DNA of 64,000 nt from Cysteiniphilum litorale (GTDB lineage: Bacteria; Pseudomonadota; Gammaproteobacteria; Francisellales; Francisellaceae). The notes under the pieces are model-generated. The model was not told the origin of the DNA and ran no database searches. It saw nothing but the letters and a program-made list of their open reading frames with translations. This document shows positions 28,203 to 37,912 of the stretch, one piece after another (position 1 is the first letter of the stretch; the number at the start of each line of letters is the position of its first letter). Where the stretch lies: the NCBI RefSeq assembly GCF_003428165.1, contig NZ_QLIQ01000009.1:26338-90337 (forward strand), read 5' to 3'. The position numbers were made by a program, and so were the translations under genes.

Positions 28203-28736
28203 ATGTTACAACAAAAACCTTTTATTTTAGATCCCATCAAAGCTGCTAAAGAAGGCGTGGTGCTTAATCAAAGCTTTAGTTTTTCACACTTAGCTTCATT
28301 ACATGAATGCATCGTTGACGGAACTTATGATTTTCAACTTAACCTTAAATTCCACTTTGAAAACAACAAACCATTACTTGATGGGCAACTTGCTGGTAAG
28401 GTAACACTCATTTGCCAAAGATCGCTTGAACCTTTTGAGTTTTGCTTTGATGACCCAGTTAAACTTGGTTTTGTGACAGATGATCGTTTTTTTAAAAACT
28501 TCCCAGACACCTATGATCCATACATTTATAAAGATAATCAAATCAATCTCGTTGAACTATTAGAAGAGGAAATCCTCCTCTCAATTCCAATGATCCCAAA
28601 AAAATCACTTAATGATTGTCAAGCTGAACAAAATACGTCATACTATGGCGTTTTTGAAACTAGCGACACCGAAAAGCAGGACAAACCGAACCCGTTTTCT
28701 GCTTTAAAAGAGCTAAAATTTACAAAGAAAGATTAA
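28203..28736 (+). CDS. yceD: YceD family protein (DUF177)
   Basis: 177 residues. DUF177 proteins precede rpmF in many bacteria and are linked to 23S rRNA processing or ribosome assembly. Visible: GQLAGKVTLICQRSLEPFEF and an acidic ELLEEEILLSIPMIP motif, both typical. Followed by rpmF, plsX and fabH in the same direction. Confidence 0.9.
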   Translation: MLQQKPFILDPIKAAKEGVVLNQSFSFSHLASLHECIVDGTYDFQLNLKFHFENNKPLLDGQLAGKVTLICQRSLEPFEFCFDDPVKLGFVTDDRFFKNFPDTYDPYIYKDNQINLVELLEEEILLSIPMIPKKSLNDCQAEQNTSYYGVFETSDTEKQDKPNPFSALKELKFTKKD

Positions 28737-28766
28737 TATTAAAGTAGTGAAATAGGAGAATTAATA

Positions 28767-28952
28767 ATGGCTGTACAGCAAAACAAAAAGAGTCGTTCAA
28801 GAAGAGATATGCGTCGTTCACATGATGCGTTAACTGCTTCAGCACTTTCAACTGACAAAACAACTGGCGAAATGCACTTACGTCATCACGTGTCTGCAAA
28901 CGGTTACTACAAAGGTAAGAAAGTAGTTGCTGTTGCTTCTGATGATGAATAG
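28767..28952 (+). CDS. rpmF: 50S ribosomal protein L32
   Basis: 61 residues: [20 protein letters not shown], then [17 protein letters not shown], the signature of the zinc-free L32 type. AGGAG upstream. It is the gene commonly found between yceD and plsX. Confidence 0.97.
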   Translation: MAVQQNKKSRSRRDMRRSHDALTASALSTDKTTGEMHLRHHVSANGYYKGKKVVAVASDDE

Positions 28953-28988
28953 AATAACTGCACGATAAGGCAATTATTCTGTATTACT

Positions 28989-30035
28989 GTGACCAGTTCA
29001 ATATCTTATAAAATATCTATTGATGCCATGGGTGGTGACCATGGATTAAAAACCACCGTTCCAGCTTGCTTATCTGCGCTGAAAAAATTCCCTGATTTAC
29101 ATATTTGTCTCGTTGGCATTGCCAAAGATATCGAGCAATTTTTAACCGCACATAAAACATCATATGATACGACACGTCTATCAATTGTTAATGCCAATGA
29201 AATTGTTGAGATGGACGAATCTCCTGCATTAGCACTTCGCAATAAAAAAGACTCATCAATGCGCGTTGCCATTAATCTTGTTAAAAGCGGCGATGTTGAT
29301 GCTTGTGTGAGCGCAGGCAACACGGGTGCTTTGATGGCAACTTCAAAATTTGTGCTAAAAACACTTAATGAAATTGATCGCCCAGCAATCGTTTATGCAA
29401 TTCCCTCGCTAGATCGCAAAACCAAGAAAATGAATCCTGTCTACATGCTTGATCTAGGTGCCAATGTCAACTGCTCATCGGAGCAGCTTTTCCAGTTTGG
29501 CATTATGGGCTCTGTGTTAGCAGCAAATCTTAAGGGCACTGAACGCCCACGAGTTGCCTTACTTAATATTGGTGAGGAAGAAATGAAAGGCTTAGACAGC
29601 ATCAAACAAGCTGCCAAGATGCTACAAAATTGTGACCATATCAACTACATCGGTTATGTTGAAGGCAATGATATTTTTTCAGCCAAAGCTGACGTGATCG
29701 TTTGTGATGGCTTTGCCGGAAATATCGCCCTTAAAACAATGGAAGGCACAGCTAAACTTATTGCTGACATGTTAAAAGATAGCTTTAACAATAGCATTTT
29801 CTCTAAGCTTGCGATGTTGATCAGCGCGCCAGTACTAACAGGACTTAAACGCAAACTTGATACCAACCAATATAATGGTGCGTCTTTGCTTGGTTTAAGA
29901 GGTATTGTGATTAAAAGCCATGGTGGTGCTTCAGCTGAAGCTTTTGAAACTGCCATTTACGAAGCAATCAAAGAAATCAAATACAATATCCCACAAAAAA
30001 CACAGGCGCAAATTGAGCGCATTATGCAATCTTAA
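28989..30035 (+). CDS. plsX: Phosphate acyltransferase PlsX
   Basis: Makes acyl-phosphate from acyl-ACP for phospholipid synthesis. 348 residues: ISIDAMGGDHG near the start, DACVSAGNTGALMA, MLDLGANVNCSSEQL and CDGFAGNIALKTMEGTAKL. The start is GTG (28989) without a strong ribosome-binding site. An imperfect hairpin (28950-28979) lies between rpmF and plsX. Confidence 0.96.
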   Translation: MTSSISYKISIDAMGGDHGLKTTVPACLSALKKFPDLHICLVGIAKDIEQFLTAHKTSYDTTRLSIVNANEIVEMDESPALALRNKKDSSMRVAINLVKSGDVDACVSAGNTGALMATSKFVLKTLNEIDRPAIVYAIPSLDRKTKKMNPVYMLDLGANVNCSSEQLFQFGIMGSVLAANLKGTERPRVALLNIGEEEMKGLDSIKQAAKMLQNCDHINYIGYVEGNDIFSAKADVIVCDGFAGNIALKTMEGTAKLIADMLKDSFNNSIFSKLAMLISAPVLTGLKRKLDTNQYNGASLLGLRGIVIKSHGGASAEAFETAIYEAIKEIKYNIPQKTQAQIERIMQS

Positions 30036-30045
30036 GGCTAGAACA

Positions 30046-31011
30046 ATGTTTGCAAAGATCACGGGCACAGGCAGTTACTTACCTGCCAAAGTACTACATA
30101 ACACCGATATTGCCAAAATGGTTGACACCTCTGATGAGTGGATCACGCAACGTGTTGGTATCAAACAACGCCATATTGCCAATGAATCAGAAACTACAGC
30201 ACACATGGCAATTGAAGCTGCCAAAAACGCCATGAGTATGGGCAATATTCAAGCTCAAGATATTGACCTTATCATTGTTGCCACAGGAACAGCCGATTAC
30301 ATCATGCCATCGACTGCAAGCATTGTGCAAACACAAATAGGTGCACCTTGTTGTCCCTCATTTGATATTAGTGCGGCATGCAGTGGTTTTGTTTATGCTG
30401 TTGATATTGCTAAACAATATATTGAAAACGGCAGTGCTAAAAATGCCTTAGTCATTGCTTCTGAACGCATATCACGCACATTGGATTGGCAAGATCGCTC
30501 AACCTGTGTTCTATTTGGTGATGGTGCCGGTGCGATTATCCTAAGCCAAAGTAACGAGGCAGGTATTATTGCCTCAACACTTTATTGTGATGGTGAAGGC
30601 AAAGATATGCTAAATATCCCGGGACTTTTAAGTAAAACACCATTTACCCAAACTCAATATCATGCAATGTTACATATGGAAGGCAATAAGGTCTTTAAAA
30701 AGGCTGTTTCTAAGCTTAGTGATCTGGTATCTGATTTACTAACTAAAGCCAATATGCAAGATTCAGATATTGACTGGCTAGTGCCTCATCAAGCCAACTA
30801 CCGTATTCTTGAAGCCACTGCCAAGAAGCTTAACATGCCGATGTCACAGGTGATCCTTACCCTTGAAAACCATGGCAACACCTCAGCGGCTTCCATTCCT
30901 TTGGCACTTGATCATGCTGTACGCAACAACCAAATAAAGCCAGGACAAACCATCCTTACTGAAGCCTTTGGTGCTGGTCTAGTTTGGGGTGGGTTTATCG
31001 CCAAGTTTTAA
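30046..31011 (+). CDS. fabH: 3-oxoacyl-ACP synthase III
   Basis: Starts fatty-acid chains by condensing acetyl-CoA with malonyl-ACP. 321 residues. Catalytic triad visible: Cys in ISAACSGFVYA, His in LVPHQANYRI, Asn in LENHGNTSAAS. ATG at 30046 with AAGG in front, 10 bases after plsX; the longer frame upstream overlaps plsX and is not conserved. fabD and fabG are not downstream. Confidence 0.97.
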   Translation: MFAKITGTGSYLPAKVLHNTDIAKMVDTSDEWITQRVGIKQRHIANESETTAHMAIEAAKNAMSMGNIQAQDIDLIIVATGTADYIMPSTASIVQTQIGAPCCPSFDISAACSGFVYAVDIAKQYIENGSAKNALVIASERISRTLDWQDRSTCVLFGDGAGAIILSQSNEAGIIASTLYCDGEGKDMLNIPGLLSKTPFTQTQYHAMLHMEGNKVFKKAVSKLSDLVSDLLTKANMQDSDIDWLVPHQANYRILEATAKKLNMPMSQVILTLENHGNTSAASIPLALDHAVRNNQIKPGQTILTEAFGAGLVWGGFIAKF

Positions 31012-31065
31012 CCTGATTTCTTTGGTATTGATCGCAATTAACCATCAAATAACAATAAAGCATAC

Positions 31066-31094
31066 TTGAAAAGACCTAAGGCATCATGCAGAAT
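31066..31094 (+). promoter_or_regulatory. Possible promoter of ftsY
   Basis: -35 TTGAAA (31066-31071), 17-base spacer, -10 CAGAAT (31089-31094), about 31 bases before the ftsY ATG. Confidence 0.35.
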
Positions 31095-31125
31095 GCATCT
31101 AGTTTAAATTTATACTTTGATCGAC

Positions 31126-32349
31126 ATGGGTTTATTTAACCGCTTTAAACGTAGTAATGAACAAAAAATCAAACGTCCTGATGCGCATACTATTCAAGAA
31201 GAGCAAATACAACAAGATGTTGCAACAGAAGCAAAGCCTCAGCAAAAAACTGTAAATGAAGTAGAAACCTCAACTTTTTCAACACCCGTTGAAATTGAAG
31301 CAGAAGCTGAATCTAAAACAAACACTGATATTCAAACACCTGAGTCATTAGCACCCGCTAGCACAGAGACATCAACAAAAGACCATAAAGAAAAAAACAT
31401 TGCAGTTGAAACAGCTAATAATGATAAACGCGGATTATTTGCGCGTTTAAAAGAGGGTTTGAAAAAAACACGTTCAAAACTCGGTGGTGGCATTGGTGAT
31501 TTACTCTTGGGTAAAAAAGTCATTGATGATGATCTAATCGATGATATTGAAATGCAGTTACTTACCGCAGATATTGGTGTTGAAGCAACACAGGAAATCA
31601 TGGAGACAGTGCGTAATAAAGTCAGTCGCAATGAGCTACAAACCATTGAAGCACTTACCGATCTTATTAAAGAGAAGCTCAAGGAAATTATCACGCCTTC
31701 TGAAAAGCCATTAGTGATTGATAGCGCACATAAACCATATGTTATTCTAATGATCGGCATTAATGGTGCCGGTAAAACCACAACAATTGGCAAACTTGCT
31801 AAGAAATTCCAAACTGAAGGTAAGTCGGTGATTTTAGCTGCAGGTGACACCTTCCGTGCAGCTGCGGTTGAGCAACTTCAAGTGTGGGGCGAGCGCAATC
31901 ATATCCCTGTTATTGCTCAACACACGGGGGCTGATAGCGCTTCAGTTATCTATGATGCAGTGCAAGCAGCCAAATCAAGAAATATTGATATTGTCATTGC
32001 TGATACCGCAGGACGCCTGCATAACAAAGACAACTTAATGGAAGAGCTTAAGAAAGTCGCACGTGTGATGAAAAAGCTTGATGATACGGCTCCGCATGAA
32101 GTCATGCTGGTACTAGACTCAGGTACTGGGCAAAATGCCATTATGCAAGCAGAGGTATTTAACAAAATCCTATCAGTTACCGGCATTACGCTTACTAAAA
32201 TGGATGGCACAGCCAAAGGTGGCGTTATTTTCGCAATTGCTAAAAAGCTTCAATTGCCTATTCGCTTTATTGGTATTGGTGAGAAGATTGATGACCTTCG
32301 CCCATTTCATGCCGATGACTTTATTGACGCACTATTTAGCCAAGATTAA
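31126..32349 (+). CDS. ftsY: Signal recognition particle receptor FtsY
   Basis: GTPase receptor that docks SRP-ribosome complexes on the inner membrane. 407 residues: an acidic, variable A domain (about 100 residues), the N domain, and the SRP G domain with GINGAGKTTTIGKLA, DTFRAAAVEQL, DTAGRLHNK and TKMDGTAKGG. ATG at 31126; a TTG three codons earlier is less likely. Confidence 0.97.
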   Translation: MGLFNRFKRSNEQKIKRPDAHTIQEEQIQQDVATEAKPQQKTVNEVETSTFSTPVEIEAEAESKTNTDIQTPESLAPASTETSTKDHKEKNIAVETANNDKRGLFARLKEGLKKTRSKLGGGIGDLLLGKKVIDDDLIDDIEMQLLTADIGVEATQEIMETVRNKVSRNELQTIEALTDLIKEKLKEIITPSEKPLVIDSAHKPYVILMIGINGAGKTTTIGKLAKKFQTEGKSVILAAGDTFRAAAVEQLQVWGERNHIPVIAQHTGADSASVIYDAVQAAKSRNIDIVIADTAGRLHNKDNLMEELKKVARVMKKLDDTAPHEVMLVLDSGTGQNAIMQAEVFNKILSVTGITLTKMDGTAKGGVIFAIAKKLQLPIRFIGIGEKIDDLRPFHADDFIDALFSQD

Positions 32350-32405
32350 TGCATCCATAGTGTTTATCTGGCATACTACCGCAAAAAATAACTACTTAAT
32401 TTTCA

Positions 32406-33149
32406 ATGAAACATACGGGACTTTTTGAACGCACAGCCATTCTTGTCAATGATAATGGTATTGAACGACTAAAAACATCACATGTATTACTTGCAGGTGT
32501 CGGTGGTGTTGGCTCTTTCGCCGCTGAAGCCTTAGCGCGTGCTGGCATTGGTGAAATCACATTAATTGATCATGATGTTGTCTCAAAATCTAATCTTAAT
32601 CGCCAATTAGTCGCATTAAACTCAAATATCGGCATGAAAAAAGCCCAAATTATGCGCGAGCGTATTTTGGATATCAACCCCGATTGCAAGGTTAATATTA
32701 TCGATGATTTTATTCGCAAAGATGATATGACACCTATCTTTGATAAACACTACGACTTTGTCATTGATGCGATTGATAGCCTTGTGTGCAAGGTTGCCTT
32801 TGTCGCTTATGCCCATGAGCATGGCTACAATGTTATCTCAAGCATGGGCGCTGGTGGCAAACTTGACCCAACCCAGATTAAAGTCGCTGACATCTATCAA
32901 ACAAGCATTTGTAAACTTGCCAAATTCGTGCGTATTCGCTTGCGTCGTCTGAAAGTTAAAAAAGGCATTCTTGCCGTATACTCGACAGAGAGTTCATTAC
33001 CACCGCTTCCACCCGAGCCCGTTGGAGGTGAAAGTCGCGACCGTGCTGTTAATGGTACGATTAGCTATATGCCGGCATTGTTTGGGCTAACGATTGCTGG
33101 CATGGTCATAAAGCACCTTGTCGGTGACAATCTACACGCCAAGCAATAA
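32406..33149 (+). CDS. tcdA: tRNA threonylcarbamoyladenosine dehydratase
   Basis: E1-like enzyme that cyclises t6A to ct6A in tRNA. 247 residues. ThiF-type ATP-binding loop LLAGVGGVGSFAAEALARAG, then TLIDHDVVSKSNLNRQLVAL and the typical C-terminal RDRAVNGTISYMPALFGL. In E. coli it works with CsdA/CsdE; no csd genes are adjacent here. Confidence 0.94.
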   Translation: MKHTGLFERTAILVNDNGIERLKTSHVLLAGVGGVGSFAAEALARAGIGEITLIDHDVVSKSNLNRQLVALNSNIGMKKAQIMRERILDINPDCKVNIIDDFIRKDDMTPIFDKHYDFVIDAIDSLVCKVAFVAYAHEHGYNVISSMGAGGKLDPTQIKVADIYQTSICKLAKFVRIRLRRLKVKKGILAVYSTESSLPPLPPEPVGGESRDRAVNGTISYMPALFGLTIAGMVIKHLVGDNLHAKQ

Positions 33150-33155
33150 TAAGCT

Positions 33156-33920
33156 CTATTTCACCTGCGCTGTTTGTTTACCTTTAAAAACTCGCGCAAT
33201 ACTGCCTGATAGCGCGTAAATCATAAATATCACAAACAAAGTAACCGATGGATCGATAAAGATAATTGCAATGATAAAGACGACAAATACTGTTTGTGTA
33301 AAGACCACCTTGCCCTTTAAGTCATAATCTTTAAAGCTTCTAAACTTAATATTGCTTACCATCATCGCTGATAAATAAAGTGTGATAATCGTTGCGAAAA
33401 ATGTCACCCATCCTTCAGCGGATGTGTGTCCCAGGGTATTGCAAAACCACACAAATCCCGCAATCGTTGCAGCAGATGCCGGACACGGTAATCCTGTAAA
33501 ATAGCGTTTGCTCTCTGGAGTATTATCATCAAGCTGTGTGTTAAAACGCGCCAAGCGCAAACCAACACACGCCAAATAAATAAATGCCACTGCCCAACCA
33601 AATTGTCCTAAATGCTTTACTGCCCAAAAATAGATAATCAAAGCAGGCGCCACACCAAATGACACAATATCAGCCAGTGAATCATATTCCGCACCAAATG
33701 CGCTTTGTGTATTCGTTAAACGCGCAACACGCCCATCTAATGAGTCCATGATCGCGGCAATATAAATACACACTGAAGCCAGCACAAAATGACTGTTAAA
33801 TGCAGCAATAATCGAATAAAACCCTGCAAACAAACTCGCTGAAGTGAATAAATTTGGCAGAATATAGATACTCTTGCTGCGCTGCGTCACTTGCTTATCT
33901 AACGATTGGTCATCTTTCAT
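33156..33920 (-). CDS. pssA: CDP-diacylglycerol-serine O-phosphatidyltransferase
   Basis: Makes phosphatidylserine at the inner membrane. 254 residues with several membrane helices. The CDP-alcohol phosphatidyltransferase motif DG-x2-AR-x8-G-x3-D-x3-D is complete (DGRVARLTNTQSAFGAEYDS and the Asp after LA). This is the membrane-embedded type, unlike the E. coli PLD-like enzyme. Ten bases downstream of ispH. Confidence 0.95.
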   Translation of the reverse strand: MKDDQSLDKQVTQRSKSIYILPNLFTSASLFAGFYSIIAAFNSHFVLASVCIYIAAIMDSLDGRVARLTNTQSAFGAEYDSLADIVSFGVAPALIIYFWAVKHLGQFGWAVAFIYLACVGLRLARFNTQLDDNTPESKRYFTGLPCPASAATIAGFVWFCNTLGHTSAEGWVTFFATIITLYLSAMMVSNIKFRSFKDYDLKGKVVFTQTVFVVFIIAIIFIDPSVTLFVIFMIYALSGSIARVFKGKQTAQVK

Positions 33921-33930
33921 CGCATTATCC

Positions 33931-34905
33931 TTACACGTTACTTTTATTGGCTTTCACACCGCCAAGCTTAGTTTGTTTTAATAACTTTGGTAAAGGAAAA
34001 GTTACTTCTTCCTTAACACCTTCAAAGTCGACAACATGGGCATCGGCAAAATGCGCTTGCAAGAAGCTTACCACTTGCTGCACCAAATATTCAGGCGCTG
34101 AAGCCCCTGCGGTAACACCTGCATTGTGTTTATTGACAAACCATTCAAGATTAATGTCATCCTTATTATCAATCAAATAGGCATCAACACCCTCTTTCTC
34201 AGCTAGTTCACGCAAACGATTTGAATTTGAGCTATTTTTAGAGCCTACTACCAAGAGAATATCAACCTCTTTAGCTAATGCTCTTACTGCATTCTGACGA
34301 TTCTGTGTAGCGTAACAAATATCTTCTTTTTTTGGTGAACTGACTTCAGGATATTTAGCCTTTAATGCTGCAATAATATCTTTTGTTTCATCGACCGATA
34401 AAGTGGTTTGGGTTGCAAAAATAAGCCTTGTTGGATCTTGCACATCTAAGTCTGCCACATCATCGACATTTTCAACCAAATAGATCTGACTGTAGTCATT
34501 TTTATATTGTCCAAGTGTCCCCTCAACCTCAGGGTGTCCTTTGTGCCCTATAAGCACACATTCGACACCAATATTACTGGCCTTTTGCACCTCTTTATGC
34601 ACCTTTGTCACCAATGGGCAGGTCGCATCGTAAATTTTAAGACTTTTACGTCTTGCTTCTTCCTCTACCGCTTGCGAAACACCATGCGCACTAAAAATAC
34701 ATACGGCATGATCTGGCACTTCATGTAATTCTTTAACGAAAATTGCTCCTTTTTCTTTAAGGCTTTCAACCACCGCACGATTATGCACCACTTCATGGCG
34801 CACATAGACAGGATGAGGTTCCAATGCAAGTACACGTTCAACAACATCAACAGCGCGTGAAACACCCGCGCAAAATCCCCGTGGGTTGGCTAAAATAATT
34901 TTCAT
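33931..34905 (-). CDS. ispH: 4-hydroxy-3-methylbut-2-enyl diphosphate reductase
   Basis: Last step of the MEP isoprenoid pathway. 324 residues. The three [4Fe-4S] cysteines are present in NPRGFCAGVSRAV, DATCPLVTKVH and KEDICYATQNRQ; HGVSQ and the ASAPE motif near the C-terminus are also seen. Start overlaps the fkpB stop by one base. Confidence 0.97.
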   Translation of the reverse strand: MKIILANPRGFCAGVSRAVDVVERVLALEPHPVYVRHEVVHNRAVVESLKEKGAIFVKELHEVPDHAVCIFSAHGVSQAVEEEARRKSLKIYDATCPLVTKVHKEVQKASNIGVECVLIGHKGHPEVEGTLGQYKNDYSQIYLVENVDDVADLDVQDPTRLIFATQTTLSVDETKDIIAALKAKYPEVSSPKKEDICYATQNRQNAVRALAKEVDILLVVGSKNSSNSNRLRELAEKEGVDAYLIDNKDDINLEWFVNKHNAGVTAGASAPEYLVQQVVSFLQAHFADAHVVDFEGVKEEVTFPLPKLLKQTKLGGVKANKSNV

Positions 34906-35348
34906 TAGGCAAATTCCTTATCTGAAACCTCTAAGATATCAACATCAAACAAAATCACTTGCCCTGATAATGGATGATTGAAATCAACCGTCACATCATG
35001 CTCATGAATCTCAACGATCACAACGGGCAATTCTGTCCCATCTTTCTGTGAGAAGGCAACAATTAGACCTTGCTCTAACTCCATATCTTCAGGGAATCTT
35101 TTTCTTGGCACTTCATAAATCATCGCCGGATGTTTTTGACCAAAGGCATCTTCAGGCATCAACATCATCTTACGATTAGCACCGATTTCTAAACCCAGCA
35201 ACTCATTTTCTACTTTCTCTGAAAACGTGCCCTTGCCCATTTGGAACACATATGGGTGATCATAGTTTTTCGTATCTTCAGCAATGGATCCATCTTTTAA
35301 ACGGATTTTAAAATGCATCTTTACAAAGCTATCTCTTTGTATTTTCAT
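34905..35348 (-). CDS. fkpB: FKBP-type peptidyl-prolyl isomerase, SlpA type
   Basis: 147 residues with an FKBP domain split by an insert-in-flap: VKMHFKIRLKDGSIAEDT, FSEKVENELLGLEIGANRKMMLMPEDAFG and VTVDFNHPLSGQVILFDV. It precedes ispH as in many gammaproteobacteria. AAGGAATTCC before the ATG. Confidence 0.93.
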   Translation of the reverse strand: MKIQRDSFVKMHFKIRLKDGSIAEDTKNYDHPYVFQMGKGTFSEKVENELLGLEIGANRKMMLMPEDAFGQKHPAMIYEVPRKRFPEDMELEQGLIVAFSQKDGTELPVVIVEIHEHDVTVDFNHPLSGQVILFDVDILEVSDKEFA

Positions 35349-35450
35349 GGAATTCCTTCGTTTTAGTTGTGCTTTTTTTGCTTTTCCCCAACATCTAGGC
35401 TAGAGTTTTAGCAGGTTACTAACGCGCACATTCTACGAGATTTATAAAAA

Positions 35451-36242
35451 ATGCACAAATATTCCTTTGCACGACAAGCACCACTTAGCAGTATTTCACA
35501 CAAACTGCTACTATCTATCGTTTTTTTCTTATTAGTCACACTGTTAAGCAAGCCCGTAAATGCTCAATCTTTATATGAAAAATATCATACCTTTTTTAGT
35601 AATTTTTATTTATCTGACATTCCGCTAAAGGATGCAGGCAAAATCATTGCCTCATCAAAAGGGCAAGCACTTGTAAGCTCCGGTGACACTGTTTATGTTT
35701 CTAAAACTAATGAAACACCCTTTTACTACATTTTTTCACACGTCAATAGCATTCCTTATGCTGAGAATAAATACGATTATATTTTCAAACGCCTTGGCAA
35801 AGCTGAATTTATTAGCAACTACCAAGGCACACTGGTCATGCGCATTATGAATATTACCCAAGAGATTAATATCGGTGATCATGCGCTACCTTCTGATTTA
35901 GTGCAAACAAAACTACCTAATGATGAAATCATTGCTGATAGCAATATCAGCGGTGAAGTCACACAACTAGAGGGTGAAGCTGATTTTGCCACCTATCAAT
36001 CTGTTTTAATCAATACAGGACAAAGCGCCGGACTTAAAATGGGTATGCGCGTTTATTTTGAATCACCTGCTAAAAAAGTTGATGGTTATGCCATCCCTGG
36101 GCAGTTTTTAGGGCAAGGATTTGTCTATCGACTTGCTAGCCATCACGCCATAGCGCTCGTAACTAACGCTCAGCAAGAAGTTATGATTGGCAGCACAGTG
36201 TTAACTCAGCTCCCCAAACACCATGCAAAACATGAGCTTTAG
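35451..36242 (+). CDS. Secreted protein upstream of dprA, like the non-LysM part of LysM-domain proteins
   Basis: 263 residues with a signal peptide (hydrophobic run LLLSIVFFLLVTLLSK, cleavage near VNAQS). The gene before dprA in many gammaproteobacteria encodes a LysM peptidoglycan-binding protein. The C-terminal half here (GEADFATYQSVLINTGQSAG, then GMRVYFES) has the look of the conserved domain of those proteins, but I see no LysM repeat. Function unknown; assignment is by position and layout. The end overlaps dprA. Confidence 0.6.
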   Translation: MHKYSFARQAPLSSISHKLLLSIVFFLLVTLLSKPVNAQSLYEKYHTFFSNFYLSDIPLKDAGKIIASSKGQALVSSGDTVYVSKTNETPFYYIFSHVNSIPYAENKYDYIFKRLGKAEFISNYQGTLVMRIMNITQEINIGDHALPSDLVQTKLPNDEIIADSNISGEVTQLEGEADFATYQSVLINTGQSAGLKMGMRVYFESPAKKVDGYAIPGQFLGQGFVYRLASHHAIALVTNAQQEVMIGSTVLTQLPKHHAKHEL

Positions 36243-37305
36243 TGTTTTACACACTATCCCTGGATTTTCTTTTAAGCACTATCAAAAACTTGTGAGCCTT
36301 GAAGTTAGCATTGATGACTTTCTTGCCAAACCACATAATTATCAACACGCTTTAAATTTAAATCATGAAATGATTACTTTTATTCAAGAGCAAAAATTCA
36401 CGCCTTATCTCAAAAAACTTGAAACATGGCTTACATCTTCTGATAAGCATCATTTAATTCATCTTACTGATCTAGCATTCCCACCACAATTAAAACAAAT
36501 CAGCGATCCACCATTAAGCCTCTATGCCATTGGCGATATTGCCCTTTTAAACACACTGCAACTTGCTATTGTTGGCACGCGCCAAGCCAGTCTTTACGGC
36601 AGTGAATGTATCAAGGCACTGATCCCTAATCTGTTACAAGCCAAACTTACTATCAATAGTGGTATGGCGCTTGGCATTGATACGTTGGCACACCAAGAAG
36701 CACTTAATCAAAATGGCAAGACCATTGCCGTACTTGGTACTGGCGTCAATACCTGTTATCCGGCACAAAACCGTCACCTTTACGCTCAAATTCAAAACCA
36801 CGGCTTGGTTATTTCTGAGTTTTTATTAGGACAAGCACCGAAGCGCTTTCACTTTCCTAAAAGAAACCGATTGATTAGTGGCTTAAGCCTTGGAGTCGTT
36901 GTCATTGAGGCCGCGCACAAAAGTGGCTCACTGATCACAGCGATGCATGCTCTTGAACAAAACCGTGATGTTTTCGCTATTCCAGGCAATATATTCCACA
37001 ACCAAAGCAATGGCTGCCATAAATTGATTCAGATGGGTGCAAAGCTTGTTTGTTCAGCAGAGGATATTATTGAAGAGCTAAACCTCACACAAACGCTCAA
37101 TACTTCGCAAACACCCTTTCAACAATCCTTATTACTCACCAGCGAGCAACAGCTTGTTTTTGATAGTATTGGCTCAAGTTGCACCACGATTGACAAAATT
37201 ATCGACACGACCAACTTAACATACGCAAAAATAACTGGCATACTGTTTGAGCTTGAGATGGAAGCGCTTGTTAGCGCAGTTCCTGGCGGATATAAACGAA
37301 TCTAA
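36223..37305 (+). CDS. dprA: DNA-processing protein DprA
   Basis: Loads RecA on incoming single-stranded DNA during transformation. About 360 residues. Rossmann-like DprA core with AIVGTRQASLYGSE, INSGMALGIDTLAHQEAL, KTIAVLGTGVNTCYPAQN and SLGVVVIEAAHKSGSLITA, then a C-terminal winged-helix-like DML1 region. The start may be the ATG at 36223 or 36232; both overlap the preceding gene. Confidence 0.95.
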   Translation: MQNMSFSVLHTIPGFSFKHYQKLVSLEVSIDDFLAKPHNYQHALNLNHEMITFIQEQKFTPYLKKLETWLTSSDKHHLIHLTDLAFPPQLKQISDPPLSLYAIGDIALLNTLQLAIVGTRQASLYGSECIKALIPNLLQAKLTINSGMALGIDTLAHQEALNQNGKTIAVLGTGVNTCYPAQNRHLYAQIQNHGLVISEFLLGQAPKRFHFPKRNRLISGLSLGVVVIEAAHKSGSLITAMHALEQNRDVFAIPGNIFHNQSNGCHKLIQMGAKLVCSAEDIIEELNLTQTLNTSQTPFQQSLLLTSEQQLVFDSIGSSCTTIDKIIDTTNLTYAKITGILFELEMEALVSAVPGGYKRI

Positions 37306-37314
37306 TAAGGTAAC

Positions 37315-37797
37315 ATGAACAACAAAGCCCCTATACTACAAGTTCTCATGTCGCTGTTTAGCGATTTGCCCTATTTCGATGGTGATATGGTCAAATTGAC
37401 AAACTCACAAGAGATATTACATGAATTGCAAAAAGCAGGTCTTGCGCCACAGGCGATTGAGCAGGCAATTGCTTGGCTTGAGCGTTTCAGCAAATTCAAT
37501 GACGAGCCAAGAGCAGACTATCACCCTGAAACCGTACGTGTCTTTACACCACAAGAGAAGGCGATTATTCCGACAGAAAGCCTGCGATTCTTGCTTGAAG
37601 CGTATTTAGCAGGTGACATTCAATCGCATGAGCTTGAGTTTATTATTGAACAAATCATATCCCTTGGCACGCACACCATTACTGAAGAACAATTCCTATG
37701 GATATTTGAAATGACCATTGCCAACCAAGAAGATGAGCTTTTTGGTGGATTCATCCCTATTGAAGAAGTATTAACAAGATCTTTTCGTATTCACTAA
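37315..37797 (+). CDS. smg: Smg protein (DUF494)
   Basis: 160 residues, helical, with the family pattern VLMSLFSDLPYFDG and the C-terminal RVFTPQEKAIIPTESLRFLL. Function unclear. It follows dprA by 9 bases, the conserved dprA-smg arrangement. Confidence 0.92.
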   Translation: MNNKAPILQVLMSLFSDLPYFDGDMVKLTNSQEILHELQKAGLAPQAIEQAIAWLERFSKFNDEPRADYHPETVRVFTPQEKAIIPTESLRFLLEAYLAGDIQSHELEFIIEQIISLGTHTITEEQFLWIFEMTIANQEDELFGGFIPIEEVLTRSFRIH

Positions 37798-37912
37798 TCA
37801 TTACCCTGTTTTCCCTAACATTTTTTATTGCTTTATTTTAGCTGTCTAACGTTGCGCTTAGCATTTATAAACCTATACTCATAACTGTTACACCAAACAG
37901 CAAGGAGCTTAT

